Source of the DNA: Primula veris
Lineage: Eukaryota > Streptophyta > Magnoliopsida > Ericales > Primulaceae
Direction of reading: 5' to 3'
Length of the DNA: 64,000 bases
Assembly (NCBI GenBank): GCA_963682055.1
Contig: OY821751.1
Location: 7,130,001-7,194,000 of the forward strand
The notes beneath the pieces are model-generated. The model worked only from the letters and a program-made list of their open reading frames with translations. It was not told the DNA's origin and did no database searches. Each line of letters opens with the position of its first letter. The stretch's first letter is position 1. Of this stretch, positions 54,376 through 64,000 are shown in pieces. The position numbers and the translations under genes are program-made.

Positions 54376-54493
54376 GGTTGCAACACGAGGACTTCCCAGG
54401 GGGTCACCCATCCTAGTACTACTCTCGCCCAAGCACACTTAACTGCGGAGTTCTGATGGGATCCGGTGCATTAGTGCTGGTATGATCGCACCC
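54376..54493 (-). rRNA. 5S rRNA: 5S rRNA
   Basis: Carries C116A. Lc spacer with an unbroken A run; promoter flank ttgtg. First unit of a 1027-bp repeat pair with 55403. Confidence 0.97.
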
Positions 54494-54715
54494 GGAAGGT
54501 TGTGCATCTTCAATTCGTTTAAACCTCCCCGCCGTCCCGTTCGCTTCCCAAGAACCGACCGGTTTAGTTTCTCTCTTTACAAAAATTTATATTAATTATT
54601 CAAAATAATTGGAAAGGATAACGTAATAAGATTAAATAACAAACGGCATGAAAAAAATATATAAATAAAAATATTACACAAAAAACGAGAAGTTGATGCG
54701 AAAAAAAACAAAAAA

Positions 54716-54833
54716 GGGTGCAACACGAGTACTTCCCAGGGGGTCACCCATCCTAGTACTACTCTCGCCCAAGCACACTTAACTGCGGAGTTCTGATGGG
54801 ATCCGGTGCATTAGTGCTGGTATGATCGCACCC
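54716..54833 (-). rRNA. 5S rRNA: 5S rRNA
   Basis: Carries C104A, repeated at 55743. Lg spacer with a shortened A run; promoter flank ttgcg with gttccg upstream. Confidence 0.97.
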
Positions 54834-55057
54834 GGAAGGTTGCGCATCTTCAATTCGTTTAAACCTCCCCGCCGTTCCGTTCGCTTCCCAAGAACCGACC
54901 GGTTTAGTTTCTCTCTTTACAAAAATTTATATTAATTATTCAAAATAATTGGAAAGGATAACGTAATAAGATTAAATAACAAACGGCATGGAAAAAATAT
55001 ATAAATAAAAATATTACACAAAAAACGAGAAGTTGATGCGAAAAAAAAAACAAAAAA

Positions 55058-55175
55058 GGGTGCAACACGAGGACTTCCCAGGGGGTCACCCATCCTAGTA
55101 TTACTCTCGCCCAAGCACACTTAATTGCGTAGTTCTGATGGGATCCAGTGCATTAGTGCTGGTATGATCGCACCC
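55058..55175 (-). rRNA. 5S rRNA: 5S rRNA, four substitutions
   Basis: Carries C29U, C46A, G51A and G75A. Its duplicate at 56085 has only C29U. Lg spacer; promoter flank ttgcg with caccgtcc upstream. Confidence 0.95.
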
Positions 55176-55402
55176 GGAAGGTTGCGCATCTTCAATTCGT
55201 TTAAACCTCCCCACCGTCCCGTTCGCTTCCCAAGAACCGACCGGTTTAGTTTCTGTCTTTAACAAAATTTATATTAATTATTCAAAATCATTGGAAAGGA
55301 TAACGTAATAAGATTAAAAAACAAACGGCATGGAAAAAATATATAAATAAAAATATTACACAAAAAACGAGAAGTTGATGCCAAAAAAAAAAAAACAAAA
55401 GA

Positions 55403-55520
55403 GGTTGCAACACGAGGACTTCCCAGGGGGTCACCCATCCTAGTACTACTCTCGCCCAAGCACACTTAACTGCGGTGTTCTGATGGGATCCGGTGCATTA
55501 GTGCTGGTATGATCGCACCC
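55403..55520 (-). rRNA. 5S rRNA: 5S rRNA
   Basis: Carries U45A and C116A; duplicate of 54376. Lc spacer with an expanded A run; promoter flank ttgtg followed by ttcaatttg. Confidence 0.96.
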
Positions 55521-55742
55521 GGAAGGTTGTGCATCTTCAATTTGTTTAAACCTCCCCGCCGTCCCGTTCGCTTCCCAAGAACCGACCGGTTTAGTTTCTC
55601 TCTTTACAAAAATTTATATTAATTATTCAAAATAATTGGAAAGGATAACGTAATAAGATTAAATAACAAACGGCATGAAAAAAATATATAAATAAAAATA
55701 TTACACAAAAAACGAGAAGTTGATGCGAAAAAAAACAAAAAA

Positions 55743-55860
55743 GGGTGCAACACGAGTACTTCCCAGGGGGTCACCCATCCTAGTACTACTCTCGCCCAAG
55801 CACACTTAACTGCGGAGTTCTGATGGGATCCGGTGCATTAGTGCTGGTATGATCGCACCC
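55743..55860 (-). rRNA. 5S rRNA: 5S rRNA
   Basis: Carries C104A; duplicate of 54716. Lg spacer, promoter flank ttgcg. Confidence 0.97.
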
Positions 55861-56084
55861 GGAAGGTTGCGCATCTTCAATTCGTTTAAACCTCCCCGCC
55901 GTTCCGTTCGCTTCCCAAGAACCGACCGGTTTAGTTTCTCTCTTTACAAAAATTTATATTAATTATTCAAAATAATTGGAAAGGATAACGTAATAAGATT
56001 AAATAACAAACGGCATGGAAAAAATATATAAATAAAAATATTACACAAAAAACGAGAAGTTGATGCGAAAAAAAAAACAAAAAA

Positions 56085-56202
56085 GGGTGCAACACGAGGA
56101 CTTCCCAGGGGGTCACCCATCCTAGTACTACTCTCGCCCAAGCACACTTAACTGCGGAGTTCTGATGGGATCCAGTGCATTAGTGCTGGTATGATCGCAC
56201 CC
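56085..56202 (-). rRNA. 5S rRNA: 5S rRNA
   Basis: Carries C29U; duplicate of 55058. Lg spacer; promoter flank ttgcg with caccgtcc upstream. Confidence 0.97.
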
Positions 56203-56425
56203 GGAAGGTTGCGCATCTTCAATTCGTTTAAACCTCCCCACCGTCCCGTTCGCTTCCCAAGAACTGACCGGTTTAGTTTCTGTCTTTAACAAAATTTATA
56301 TTAATTATTCAAAATCATTGGAAAGGATAACGTAATAAAATTAAATAACAAACGGCATGGAAAAAATATATAAATAAAAATATTACACAAAAAACGAGAA
56401 GTTGATGCGAAAAAAAAACAAAAAA

Positions 56426-56543
56426 GGGTGCAACACGAGGACTTCCCAGGGGGTCACCCATCCTAGTACTACTCTCGTCCAAGCACACTTAACTGCGGAG
56501 TTCTGATGGGATCCGGTGCATTAGTGCTGGTATGATCGCACCC
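56426..56543 (-). rRNA. 5S rRNA: 5S rRNA, promoter interrupted by LTR copy 13
   Basis: Carries G66A. Lg spacer; promoter flank ttgcg up to -27, then LTR copy 13. Confidence 0.96.
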
Positions 56544-56570
56544 GGAAGGTTGCGCATCTTCAATTCATTT

Positions 56571-57771
56571 TGTTGGCCCGTGTGGCTAAACCTTAGGAGG
56601 GGGGGTGAATAAAGTTTTTAGCGTTTTTCGCCTAATTTAAAATTAATGGCAACTAACAACCCAACTATCGCAATTCTAAGCTTAAGCGTTTAATAAACGT
56701 TAATGAAATGCAAGAAATCTTAAACGCAAGCAATAAAATAAGCAATAATATAAGTTGCGCAAAGTAAAAGTTTAGGGAAAGAAATTGACACCGCAATTTA
56801 TAGAGATTCGGCAAAACGGCCTACGTCCTCTCCTCGGTACTACCGAGTATTTCACTAAAAAATCTTCTTGCGGATATTACAAATCCTAACGAGCTAATCG
56901 ACCGATTAAGCTCCCCCTCACTTTATGAGTATCCCGAATGAAAAGACCTAGAGCTTTTAAACAACACTCGCTTACAAAGCCTCTACCCGATCACTCGCTC
57001 ACAAATGAGTTTATAAATAACTCTTTACAAAATTTGTTACAACAATGTAACTACACTCACTATTTTATTGCTTCTAAATAAGCTAATTTGTGAGTCTTTG
57101 ATGTTGTTTGAGCTTGAATCTCTTTCTCCTTAATTTCCCTCTTTTTCGAATATTTTCACCAAAATGGTGATATTTAGGGTTTTGATTGAGAGAGGTTGAA
57201 GGATGATAATTGGTTATCAATGGATGATGTTTTGAGAGAGATTGGGGTGGTTTTTATGGCCAACAAAGTCTGTTTTTTGTAATATGACCGTTGGTAGTGG
57301 TTGAGGGCTTTTATCCATTGGTTTAAGCTGTTTCTCAGAATAAGCTGAAAAGCTGTTCTTGAAATCTGCAGAAAACGATCGGTCGTTTTCTGCATTTCGA
57401 TCAGTCGTTTTCAGAAAACGATCGGTCGTTTTCTGTAGTTGAACGATCGTTTTTATAACGATCTCTCTGAAAGAATTTGGACCAAAAACGATCGGTCGTT
57501 TTTGTCCAGACGATCGGTCGTTTCTTAAGTATTCCCGGTTTTCTCGTTAAACTTGGAACGCCCGTAACTTCTTCGTTTTAGCTCCGATTTTGGTTCCGCT
57601 GGAACTGTTGGCTTCGTTTTCGAATGCTCTATCTTTCTGGCGTGCTGAAATTTACAAATTCTACTTTTGGGAAAGACAAGCATTATATCATCGAAATAGA
57701 GAAATCGTAAAATCATTAAAAACATAATCAAACTTATAATCAAAATCAATTATTGAACCCATGGTTCAACA
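56571..57771. mobile_element. Solo LTR-like element, copy 13 (1201 bp)
   Basis: CATTT at 56566-56570 and 57772-57776. G run broken as aggaG7. TATAAATA type without extra arms, so it groups with copies 1-7. Private changes cgatcagtcg, ccgctggaac and tttgggaaag. Confidence 0.85.
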
Positions 57772-57952
57772 CATTTAAACCTCCCCGCCGTCCCGTTCGC
57801 TTCCCAAGAACCGACCGGTTTAGTTTCTCTCTTTATCAAAATTTATATTAATTATTCAAAATAATTGGAAAGGATAACGTAATAAGATTAAATAACAAAC
57901 GGCATGGAAAAAATATATAAATAAACATATTACACAAAAAAAAAACAAAAAA

Positions 57953-58070
57953 TGGTGCAACACGAGGACTTCCCAGGGGGTCACCCATCCTAGTACTACT
58001 CTCGCCCAAGCACACTTAACTGCGGAGTTCTGATGGGATCCGGTGCATTAGTGTTGGTATGATCGCACCC
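57953..58070 (-). rRNA. 5S rRNA: 5S rRNA
   Basis: Carries G17A and C118A, both repeated at 61833 (3.88-kb repeat). S spacer, promoter flank ttgtg. Confidence 0.96.
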
Positions 58071-58294
58071 GGAAGGTTGTGCATCTTCAATTCGTTTAAA
58101 CCTCCCCGCCGTCCCGTTCGCTTCCCAAGAACCGACCGGTTTAGTTTCTCTCTTTACAAAAATTTGTATTAATTATTCAAAATAATTGGAAAGGATAACG
58201 TAATAAGATTAAATAACAAACGGCATGGAAAAAATATATAAATAAAAATATTACACAAAAAACGAGAAGTTGATGCGAAAAAAAAAACAAAAAA

Positions 58295-58412
58295 GGGTGC
58301 AACACGAGGACTTCCCAGAGGGTCACCCATCCTAGTACTACTCTCGCCCAAGCACACTTAACTGCGGAGTTCTGATGGGATCCGGTGCATTAGTGCTGGT
58401 ATGATCGCACCC
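58295..58412 (-). rRNA. 5S rRNA: 5S rRNA
   Basis: Carries C94U. Lg spacer; promoter flank ttgcg with gaaagg and the CATTT site. Confidence 0.97.
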
Positions 58413-58615
58413 GAAAGGTTGCGCATCTTCAATTCATTTAAACCTCCCCGCCGTCCCGTTCGCTTCCCAAGAACCGACCGGTTTAGTTTCTGTCTTTAAC
58501 AAAATTTATATTAATTATTCAAAATAATTGGAAAGGATAACGTAATAAGATTAAATAACAAACGGCATGGAAAAAATATATAAATAAAAATATTACCCAA
58601 AAAAAAAAAAAAAAA

Positions 58616-58733
58616 GGGTGCAACACGAGGACTTCCCAGGGGGTCACCCATCCTAGTACTACTCTCGCCCAAGCACACTTAACTGCGAAGTTCTGATGGG
58701 ATCCGGTGCATTAGTGCTGGTATGATCGCACCC
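58616..58733 (-). rRNA. 5S rRNA: 5S rRNA
   Basis: Carries C46U. S spacer with an unbroken A run; promoter flank tggtg with agaagg. Confidence 0.97.
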
Positions 58734-58957
58734 AGAAGGTGGTGCATCTTCAATTCGTTTAAACCTCCCCGCCGTCCCGTTCGCTTCCCAAGAACCGACC
58801 GGTTTAGTTTCTCTCTTTACAAAAATTTATATTAATTATTCAAAATAATTGGAAAGGAAAACGTAATAAGATTAAATAACAAACGGCATGGAAAAAATAT
58901 ATAAATAAAAATATTACACAAAAAACGCGAAGTTGATGCCAAAAAAAAAACAAAAGA

Positions 58958-59075
58958 GGGTGCAACACGAGGACTTCCCAGGGGGTCACCCATCCTAGTA
59001 CTACTCTCGCCCAAGCACACTTAACTGCGGAGTTCTGATGGGATCCGGTGCATTAGTGCTGGTATGATCGCATCC
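58958..59075 (-). rRNA. 5S rRNA: 5S rRNA
   Basis: Carries G3A in helix I. Lc spacer with acgcgaag, shared with 62837 and 63499; promoter flank ttgtg. Confidence 0.97.
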
Positions 59076-59278
59076 GGAAGGTTGTGCATCTTCAATTCGT
59101 TTAAACCTCCCCGCCGTCCCGTTCGCTTCCCAAGAACCGACCGGTTTAGTTTCTGTCTTTAACAAAATTTATATTAATTATTCAAAATAATTGGAAAGGA
59201 TAACGTAATAAGATTAAATAACAAACGGCATGGAAAAAATATATAAATAAAAATATTACACAAAAAAAAAACAAAATA

Positions 59279-59396
59279 GGGTGCATCACGAGGACTTCCC
59301 AGGGGGTCACCCATTCTAGTACTACTCTCGCCCAAGCACACTTAACTGCGGAGTTCTGATGGGATCCGGTGCATTAGTGCTGGTATGATCGCACCC
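59279..59396 (-). rRNA. 5S rRNA: 5S rRNA
   Basis: Carries G82A (box C) and U111A. S spacer with an aaaatag variant, interrupting the T tract; promoter flank tggtg. Confidence 0.96.
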
Positions 59397-59620
59397 GGAA
59401 GGTGGTGCATCTTCAATTCGTTTAAACCTCCCCGCCGTCCCGTTCGCTTCCCAAGAACCGACCGGTTTAGTTTCTCTCTTTACAAAAATTTATATTAATT
59501 ATTCAAAATAATTGGAAAGGATAACGTAATAAGATTAAATAACAAACGGCATGGAAAAAATATATAAATAAAAATATTACACAAAAAACGAGAAGTTGAT
59601 GCCAAAAAAAAAACAAAAGA

Positions 59621-59738
59621 GGGTGCAACACGAGGACTTCCCAGGGGGTCACCCATCCTAGTACTACTTTCGCCCAAGCACACTTAACTGCGGAGTTCTG
59701 ATGGGATCCGGTGCATTAGTGCTGGTATGATCGCACCC
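59621..59738 (-). rRNA. 5S rRNA: 5S rRNA
   Basis: Carries G70A (IE region), shared with 59963 and 63821. Lc spacer; private promoter flank gattgtg. Confidence 0.97.
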
Positions 59739-59962
59739 GGAAGATTGTGCATCTTCAATTCGTTTAAACCTCCCCGCCGTCCCGTTCGCTTCCCAAGAAC
59801 CGACCGGTTTAGTTTCTCTCTTTACAAAAATTTATATTAATTATTCAAAATAATTGGAAAGGATAACGTAATAAGATTAAATAACAAACGGCATGGAAAA
59901 AATATATAAATAAAAATATTACACAAAAAACGAGAAGTTGATGCGAAAAAAAAAACAAAAAA

Positions 59963-60080
59963 GGGTGCAACACGAGGACTTCCCAGGGGGTCACCCATCC
60001 TAGTACTACTTTCGCCCAAGCACACTTAAATGCGGAGTTCTGATGGGATCCGGTGCATTAGTGCTGGTATGATCGCACCC
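59963..60080 (-). rRNA. 5S rRNA: 5S rRNA
   Basis: Carries G51U (box A) and G70A. Lg spacer, promoter flank ttgcg. Confidence 0.96.
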
Positions 60081-60303
60081 GGAAGGTTGCGCATCTTCAA
60101 TTCGTTTAAACCTCCCCGCCGTCCCGTTCGCTTCCCAAGAACCGACCGGTTTAGTTTCTGTCTTTAACAAAATTTATATTAATTATTCAAAATAATTGGA
60201 AAGGATAACGTAATAAGATTAAATAACAAACGGCATGGAAAAAATATATAAATAAAAATATTACACAAAAAACGAGAAGTTGATGCGAAAAAAAAACAAA
60301 AAA

Positions 60304-60421
60304 GGGTGCAACACGAGGACTTCCCAGGGAGTCACCCATCCTAGTACTACTCTCGCCCAAGCACACTTAACTGCGGAGTTCTGATGGGATCCGGTGCATT
60401 AGTGCTGGTATGATCGCACCC
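60304..60421 (-). rRNA. 5S rRNA: 5S rRNA, promoter interrupted by LTR copy 14
   Basis: Carries C92U. Lg spacer; promoter flank ttgcg up to -27, then LTR copy 14. Confidence 0.96.
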
Positions 60422-60448
60422 GGAAGGTTGCGCATCTTCAATTCATTT

Positions 60449-61651
60449 TGTTGGCCCGTGTGGCTAAACCTTAGGGGGGGGGGGGTGAATAAAGTTTTTA
60501 GCGTTTTTCGCCTAATTTAAAATTAATGGCAACTAACAACCCAACTATCGCAATTCTAAGCTTAAGCGTTTAATAAACGTTAATGAAATGCAAGAAATCT
60601 TAAACGCAAGCAATAAAATAAGCAATAATATAAGTTGCGCAAAGTAAAAGTTTAGGGAAAGAAATTGACACCGCAATTTATAGAGATTCGGCAAAACGGC
60701 CTACGTCCTCTCCTCGGTACTACCGAGTATTTCACTAAAAAATCTTCTTGCGGATATTACAAATCCTAACGAGCTAATCGACCGATTAAGCTCCCCCTCA
60801 CTTTATGAGTATCCCGAATGAAAAGACCTAGAGCTTTTAAACAACACTCGCTTACAAAGCCTCTACCCGATCACTCGCTCACAAATGAGTTTATAAATAA
60901 CTCTTTACAAAATTTGTTACAACAATGTAACTACACTCACTATTTTATTGCTTCTAAATAAGCTAATTTGTGAGTCTTTGATGTTGTTTGAGCTTGAATC
61001 TCTTTCTCCTTAATTTCCCTCTTTTTCGAATATTTTCACCAAAATGGTGATATTTAGGGTTTTGATTGAGAGAGGTTGAAGGATGATAATTGGTTATCAA
61101 TGGATGATGTTTTGAGAGAGATTGGGGTGGTTTTTATGGCCAGCAAAGTCTGTTTTCTGTAATATGACCGTTGGTAGTGGTTGAGGGCTTTTATCCATTG
61201 GTTTAAGCTGTTTCTCAGAATAAGCTGAAAAGCTGTTCTTGAAATCTGCAGAAAACGATCGGTCGTTTTCTGCATTTCGATCGGTCGTTTTCAGAAAACG
61301 ATCGGTCGTTTTCTGTAGTTGAACGATCGTTTTTATAACGATCTCTCTGAAAGAATTTGGACCAAAAACGATCGGTCGTTTTTGTCCAGACGATCGGTCG
61401 TTTCTTAAGTATTCCCGGTTTTCTCGTTAAACTTGGAACGCCCGTAACTTCTTCGTTTTAGCTCCGATTTTGGTTCCGCTTGAACTGTTGGCTTCGTTTT
61501 CGAATGCTCTATCTTTCTGGCGTGCTGAAATTTACAAATTCTACTTTTGGAAAAGACAAGCATTATATCATCGAAATAGAGAAATCGTAAAATCATTAAA
61601 AACATAATCAAACTTATAATCAAAATCAATTATTGAACCCATGGTTCAAAA
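60449..61651. mobile_element. Solo LTR-like element, copy 14 (1203 bp), altered terminus
   Basis: CATTT at 60444-60448 and 61652-61656. G run of 12. The right end reads TTCAAAA instead of TTCAACA, so the CA terminus is lost. This is a point change after insertion, since the other 13 copies keep it. Confidence 0.85.
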
Positions 61652-61832
61652 CATTTAAACCTCCCCGCCGTCCCGTTCGCTTCCCAAGAACCGACCGGTT
61701 TAGTTTCTCTCTTTATCAAAATTTATATTAATTATTCAAAATAATTGGAAAGGATAACGTAATAAGATTAAATAACAAACGGCATGGAAAAAATATATAA
61801 ATAAAAATATTACACAAAAAAAAAACAAAAAA

Positions 61833-61950
61833 TGGTGCAACACGAGGACTTCCCAGGGGGTCACCCATCCTAGTACTACTCTCGCCCAAGCACACTTAAC
61901 TGCGGAGTTCTGATGGGATCCGGTGCATTAGTGTTGGTATGATCGCACCC
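61833..61950 (-). rRNA. 5S rRNA: 5S rRNA
   Basis: Carries G17A and C118A; duplicate of 57953. S spacer; promoter flank ttgtg with gaaagg. Confidence 0.96.
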
Positions 61951-62174
61951 GAAAGGTTGTGCATCTTCAATTCGTTTAAACCTCCCCGCCGTCCCGTTCG
62001 CTTCCCAAGAACCGACCGGTTTAGTTTCTCTCTTTACAAAAATTTATATTAATTATTCAAAATAATTGGAAAGGATAACGTAATAAGATTAAATAACAAA
62101 CGCCATGGAAAAAATATATAAATAAAAATATTACACAAAAAACGAGAAGTTGATGCGAAAAAAAAAACAAAAAA

Positions 62175-62292
62175 GGGTGCAACACGAGGACTTCCCAGTG
62201 GGTCACCCATCCTAGTACTACTCTCGCCCAAGCACACTTAACTGCGGAGTTCTGATGGGATCCGGTGCATTAGTGCTGGTATGATCGCACCC
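62175..62292 (-). rRNA. 5S rRNA: 5S rRNA
   Basis: Carries C94A, at the same site as C94U in its duplicate at 58295. Lg spacer, promoter flank ttgcg. Confidence 0.97.
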
Positions 62293-62494
62293 GGAAGGTT
62301 GCGCATCTTCAATTCGTTTAAACCTCCCCGCCGTCCCGTTCGCTTCCCAAGAACCGACCGGTTTAGTTTCTGTCTTTAACAAAATTTATATTAATTATTC
62401 AAAATAATTGGAAAGGATAACGTAATAAGATTAAATAACAAACGGCATGGAAAAAATATATAAATAAAAATATTACACAAAAAAAAAAAAAAAA

Positions 62495-62612
62495 GGGTGT
62501 AACACGAGGACTTCCCAGGGGGTCACCCATCCTAGTACTAATCTCGCCCAAGCACACTTAACTGCGGAGTTCTGATGGGATCCGGTGCATTAGTGCTATT
62601 ATGATCGCACCC
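62495..62612 (-). rRNA. 5S rRNA: 5S rRNA, four substitutions
   Basis: Carries C14A, C15U, G72U and G113A. S spacer with an unbroken A run; promoter flank tggtg. Confidence 0.95.
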
Positions 62613-62836
62613 GGAAGGTGGTGCATCTTCAATTCGTTTAAACCTCCCCGCCGTCCCGTTCGCTTCCCAAGAACCGACCGGTTTAGTTTCTCTCTTTACA
62701 AAAATTTATATTAATTATTCAAAATAATTGGAAAGGATAACGTAATAAGATTAAATAACAAACGGCATGGGAAAAATATATAAATAAAAATATTACACAA
62801 AAAACGCGAAGTTGATGCCAAAAAAAAAACAAAAGA

Positions 62837-62954
62837 GGGTGCAACACAAGGACTTCCCAGGGGGTCACCCATCCTAGTACTACTCTCGCCCAAGCACACT
62901 TAACTGCGGAGTTCTGATGGGATCCGGTGCATTAGTGCTGGTATGATCGCACCC
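62837..62954 (-). rRNA. 5S rRNA: 5S rRNA
   Basis: Carries C107U. Lc spacer with acgcgaag; promoter flank ttgtg. Confidence 0.97.
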
Positions 62955-63156
62955 GGAAGGTTGTGCATCTTCAATTCGTTTAAACCTCCCCGCCGTCCCG
63001 TTCGCTTCCCAAGAACCGACCGGTTTAGTTTCTCTCTTTACAAAAATTTATATTAATTATTCAAAATAATTGGAAAGGATAACGTAATAAGATTAAATAA
63101 CAAACGGCATGGAAAAAATATATAAATAAAAATATTACACAAAAAAAAAAAAAAAA

Positions 63157-63274
63157 GGGTGCAACACGAGGACTTCCCAGGGGGTCACCCATCCTAGTAC
63201 TACTCTCGCCCAAGCACACTTAAATGCGGAGTTCTGATGGGATCCGGTGCATTAGTGCTGTTATGATCGCACCC
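63157..63274 (-). rRNA. 5S rRNA: 5S rRNA
   Basis: Carries C14A and G51U. C14A is shared with 62495 and G51U with 59963, so it looks recombinant. S spacer, promoter flank tggtg. Confidence 0.96.
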
Positions 63275-63498
63275 GGAAGGTGGTGCATCTTCAATTCGTT
63301 TAAACCTCCCCGCCGTCCCGTTCGCTTCCCAAGAACCGACCGGTTTAGTTTCTCTCTTTACAAAAATTTATATTAATTATTCAAAATAATTGGAAAGGAT
63401 AACGTAATAAGATTAAATAACAAACGGCATGGAAAAAATATATAAATAAAAATATTACACAAAAAACGCGAAGTTGATGCCAAAAAAAAAACAAAAGA

Positions 63499-63616
63499 GG
63501 GTGCAACACGAGGACTTCCCAGGGGGTCACCCATCCTAGTACTACTCTCGCCCAAGCACACTTAACTGCGGAGTTCTGATGGGATCCGGTGCATTAGTGT
63601 TGGTATGATCGCACCC
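63499..63616 (-). rRNA. 5S rRNA: 5S rRNA
   Basis: Carries G17A. Lc spacer with acgcgaag; promoter flank ttgtg. Confidence 0.97.
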
Positions 63617-63820
63617 GGAAGGTTGTGCATCTTCAATTCGTTTAAACCTCCCCGCCGTCCCGTTCGCTTCCCAAGAACCGACCGGTTTAGTTTCTCTCTT
63701 TACAAAAATTTATATTAATTATTCAAAATAATTGGAAAGGATAACGTAATAAGATTAAATAACAAACGGCATGGAAAAAATATATAAATAAAAATATTAC
63801 ACAAAAAAAAAAACAAAAAA

Positions 63821-63938
63821 GGGTGCAACACGAGGACTTCCCAGGGGGTCACCCATCCTAGTACTACTTTCGCCCAAGCACACTTAACTGCGGAGTTCTG
63901 ATGGGATCCGGTGCATTAGTGCTGGTATGATCGCACCC
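63821..63938 (-). rRNA. 5S rRNA: 5S rRNA, last complete copy
   Basis: Carries G70A. S spacer, promoter flank ttgtg. The promoter and 62 bp of upstream spacer remain before the window ends; the next gene lies outside. Confidence 0.97.
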
Positions 63939-64000
63939 GGAAGGTTGTGCATCTTCAATTCGTTTAAACCTCCCCGCCGTCCCGTTCGCTTCCCAAGAAC
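63939..64000 (-). promoter_or_regulatory. Promoter and partial spacer at window end
   Basis: ttgtg flank, GTTTAAAC and the GC-rich spacer part of the last gene. The AT-rich remainder lies outside. Confidence 0.7.

Larger units (their letters stand above)
54494..56543 (-). repeat. Three-unit higher-order repeat, two rounds (about 1027 bp)
   Basis: 54494-55520 and 55521-56543 share C104A, gttccg, C29U, caccgtcc and the aaaatcattgg spacer variant. Confidence 0.8.
1..64000 (-). repeat. 5S rDNA tandem array with embedded solo-LTR copies
   Basis: The window is a head-to-tail array of 5S rRNA units of about 321 or 342 bp, all read on the minus strand, entering and leaving the window mid-array. 5S rRNA is transcribed by RNA polymerase III from an internal control region (box A about nt 50-64, IE about 67-72, box C about 80-90 in plants) and joins the large ribosomal subunit. 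No 18S-5.8S-26S sequence is present, so here the 5S genes are separate from the 35S locus. Each spacer holds an AT-rich core (TTTATATTAATTATTC), A tracts that become T tracts 3' of the gene, and a GC-richer promoter-proximal part (cctccccgccgtcccg). Whether individual copies are expressed cannot be told from sequence. Confidence 0.98.
56571..64000 (-). repeat. 3.88-kb LTR + eight-unit repeat, second copy cut by window end
   Basis: 56571-60448 and 60449 onward. Genes recur at offsets of 3878-3880 bp, with G17A/C118A and acgcgaag shared. Individual genes differ more than in the 2.87-kb repeat, so it is older. Confidence 0.82.

Noticed and set aside
1..64000. Linked 35S rDNA, tRNA, U6 or histone genes inside the array
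   Set aside because: I looked in spacers and LTRs and saw no 18S, 5.8S or 26S segments, no tRNA A/B box pairs with cloverleaf ends, and no other gene.
1..64000. The exact block duplications being assembly artefacts
   Set aside because: Not excluded, but unlikely for most blocks: copies carry private substitutions and different G-run and A-run lengths. The 21702-27441 pair, which looks identical, is the one most in need of read support.

Overview
The whole window is one nuclear 5S ribosomal DNA tandem array from a flowering plant, probably a eudicot. The 118-bp transcribed sequence matches the plant 5S consensus on the minus strand, and the flanks have the plant 5S layout: a TATA-like GTTTAAAC near -28, GC at -12/-11, C at -1, and T tracts just past the 3' end. 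The species cannot be named from the sequence. I see no protein-coding gene. The array runs off both window edges. I count 139 complete 5S genes plus one partial copy at the left edge, all on the minus strand and all exactly 118 bp.

Terms used in the gene entries. Substitutions are given on the RNA strand, numbered 1-118, against the majority sequence of this window, called the consensus. The 3' spacer (lower coordinates) has three forms. Lg is a long spacer containing gatgcg and gives a unit of about 342-344 bp. Lc is a long spacer containing gatgcc, with T-C-TTTT after the gene. S is a short spacer lacking about 21 bp and gives a unit of about 321-323 bp. The promoter flank, read on the plus strand just right of the gene, is ttgtg, ttgcg or tggtg. 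These forms are linked in a recurrent three-unit order (Lg/ttgcg, S/tggtg, Lc/ttgtg) that makes a higher-order repeat of about 1005 bp.

Fourteen copies of a 1.20-1.24 kb element lie in the array at 9.8, 11.7, 14.3, 16.8, 23.1, 25.9, 28.5, 32.7, 34.7, 38.0, 41.3, 43.5, 56.6 and 60.4 kb. Each starts TGTTG, all but the last end CAACA, and each is flanked by the same 5-bp direct repeat CATTT at the same spacer position. This is the signature of a solo LTR (or LTR-only remnant) that inserted once and was then multiplied with the 5S units. The insertion replaces the TATA-like box of the 5S gene to its left. The copies add up to about 17.0 kb, or 27% of the window.

Layout: 1-9.8 kb is 5S units only, including a 2.01-kb tandem duplication. 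9.8-18 kb is an LTR-rich zone with a 2.56-kb LTR+4-unit repeat. 18-23 kb holds four rounds of the 1005-bp repeat. 21.7-27.4 kb is a 2.87-kb duplication with one LTR per copy. 27-45 kb has irregular LTR spacing, a 3.3-kb repeat and a distinct LTR subfamily. 45-56.5 kb has no LTR and contains a 3.7-kb duplication. 56.6-64 kb is a 3.88-kb repeat cut by the window end. Shared rare substitutions show that successive unequal exchanges built these blocks. All substitution calls and counts were read by eye and should be recomputed.
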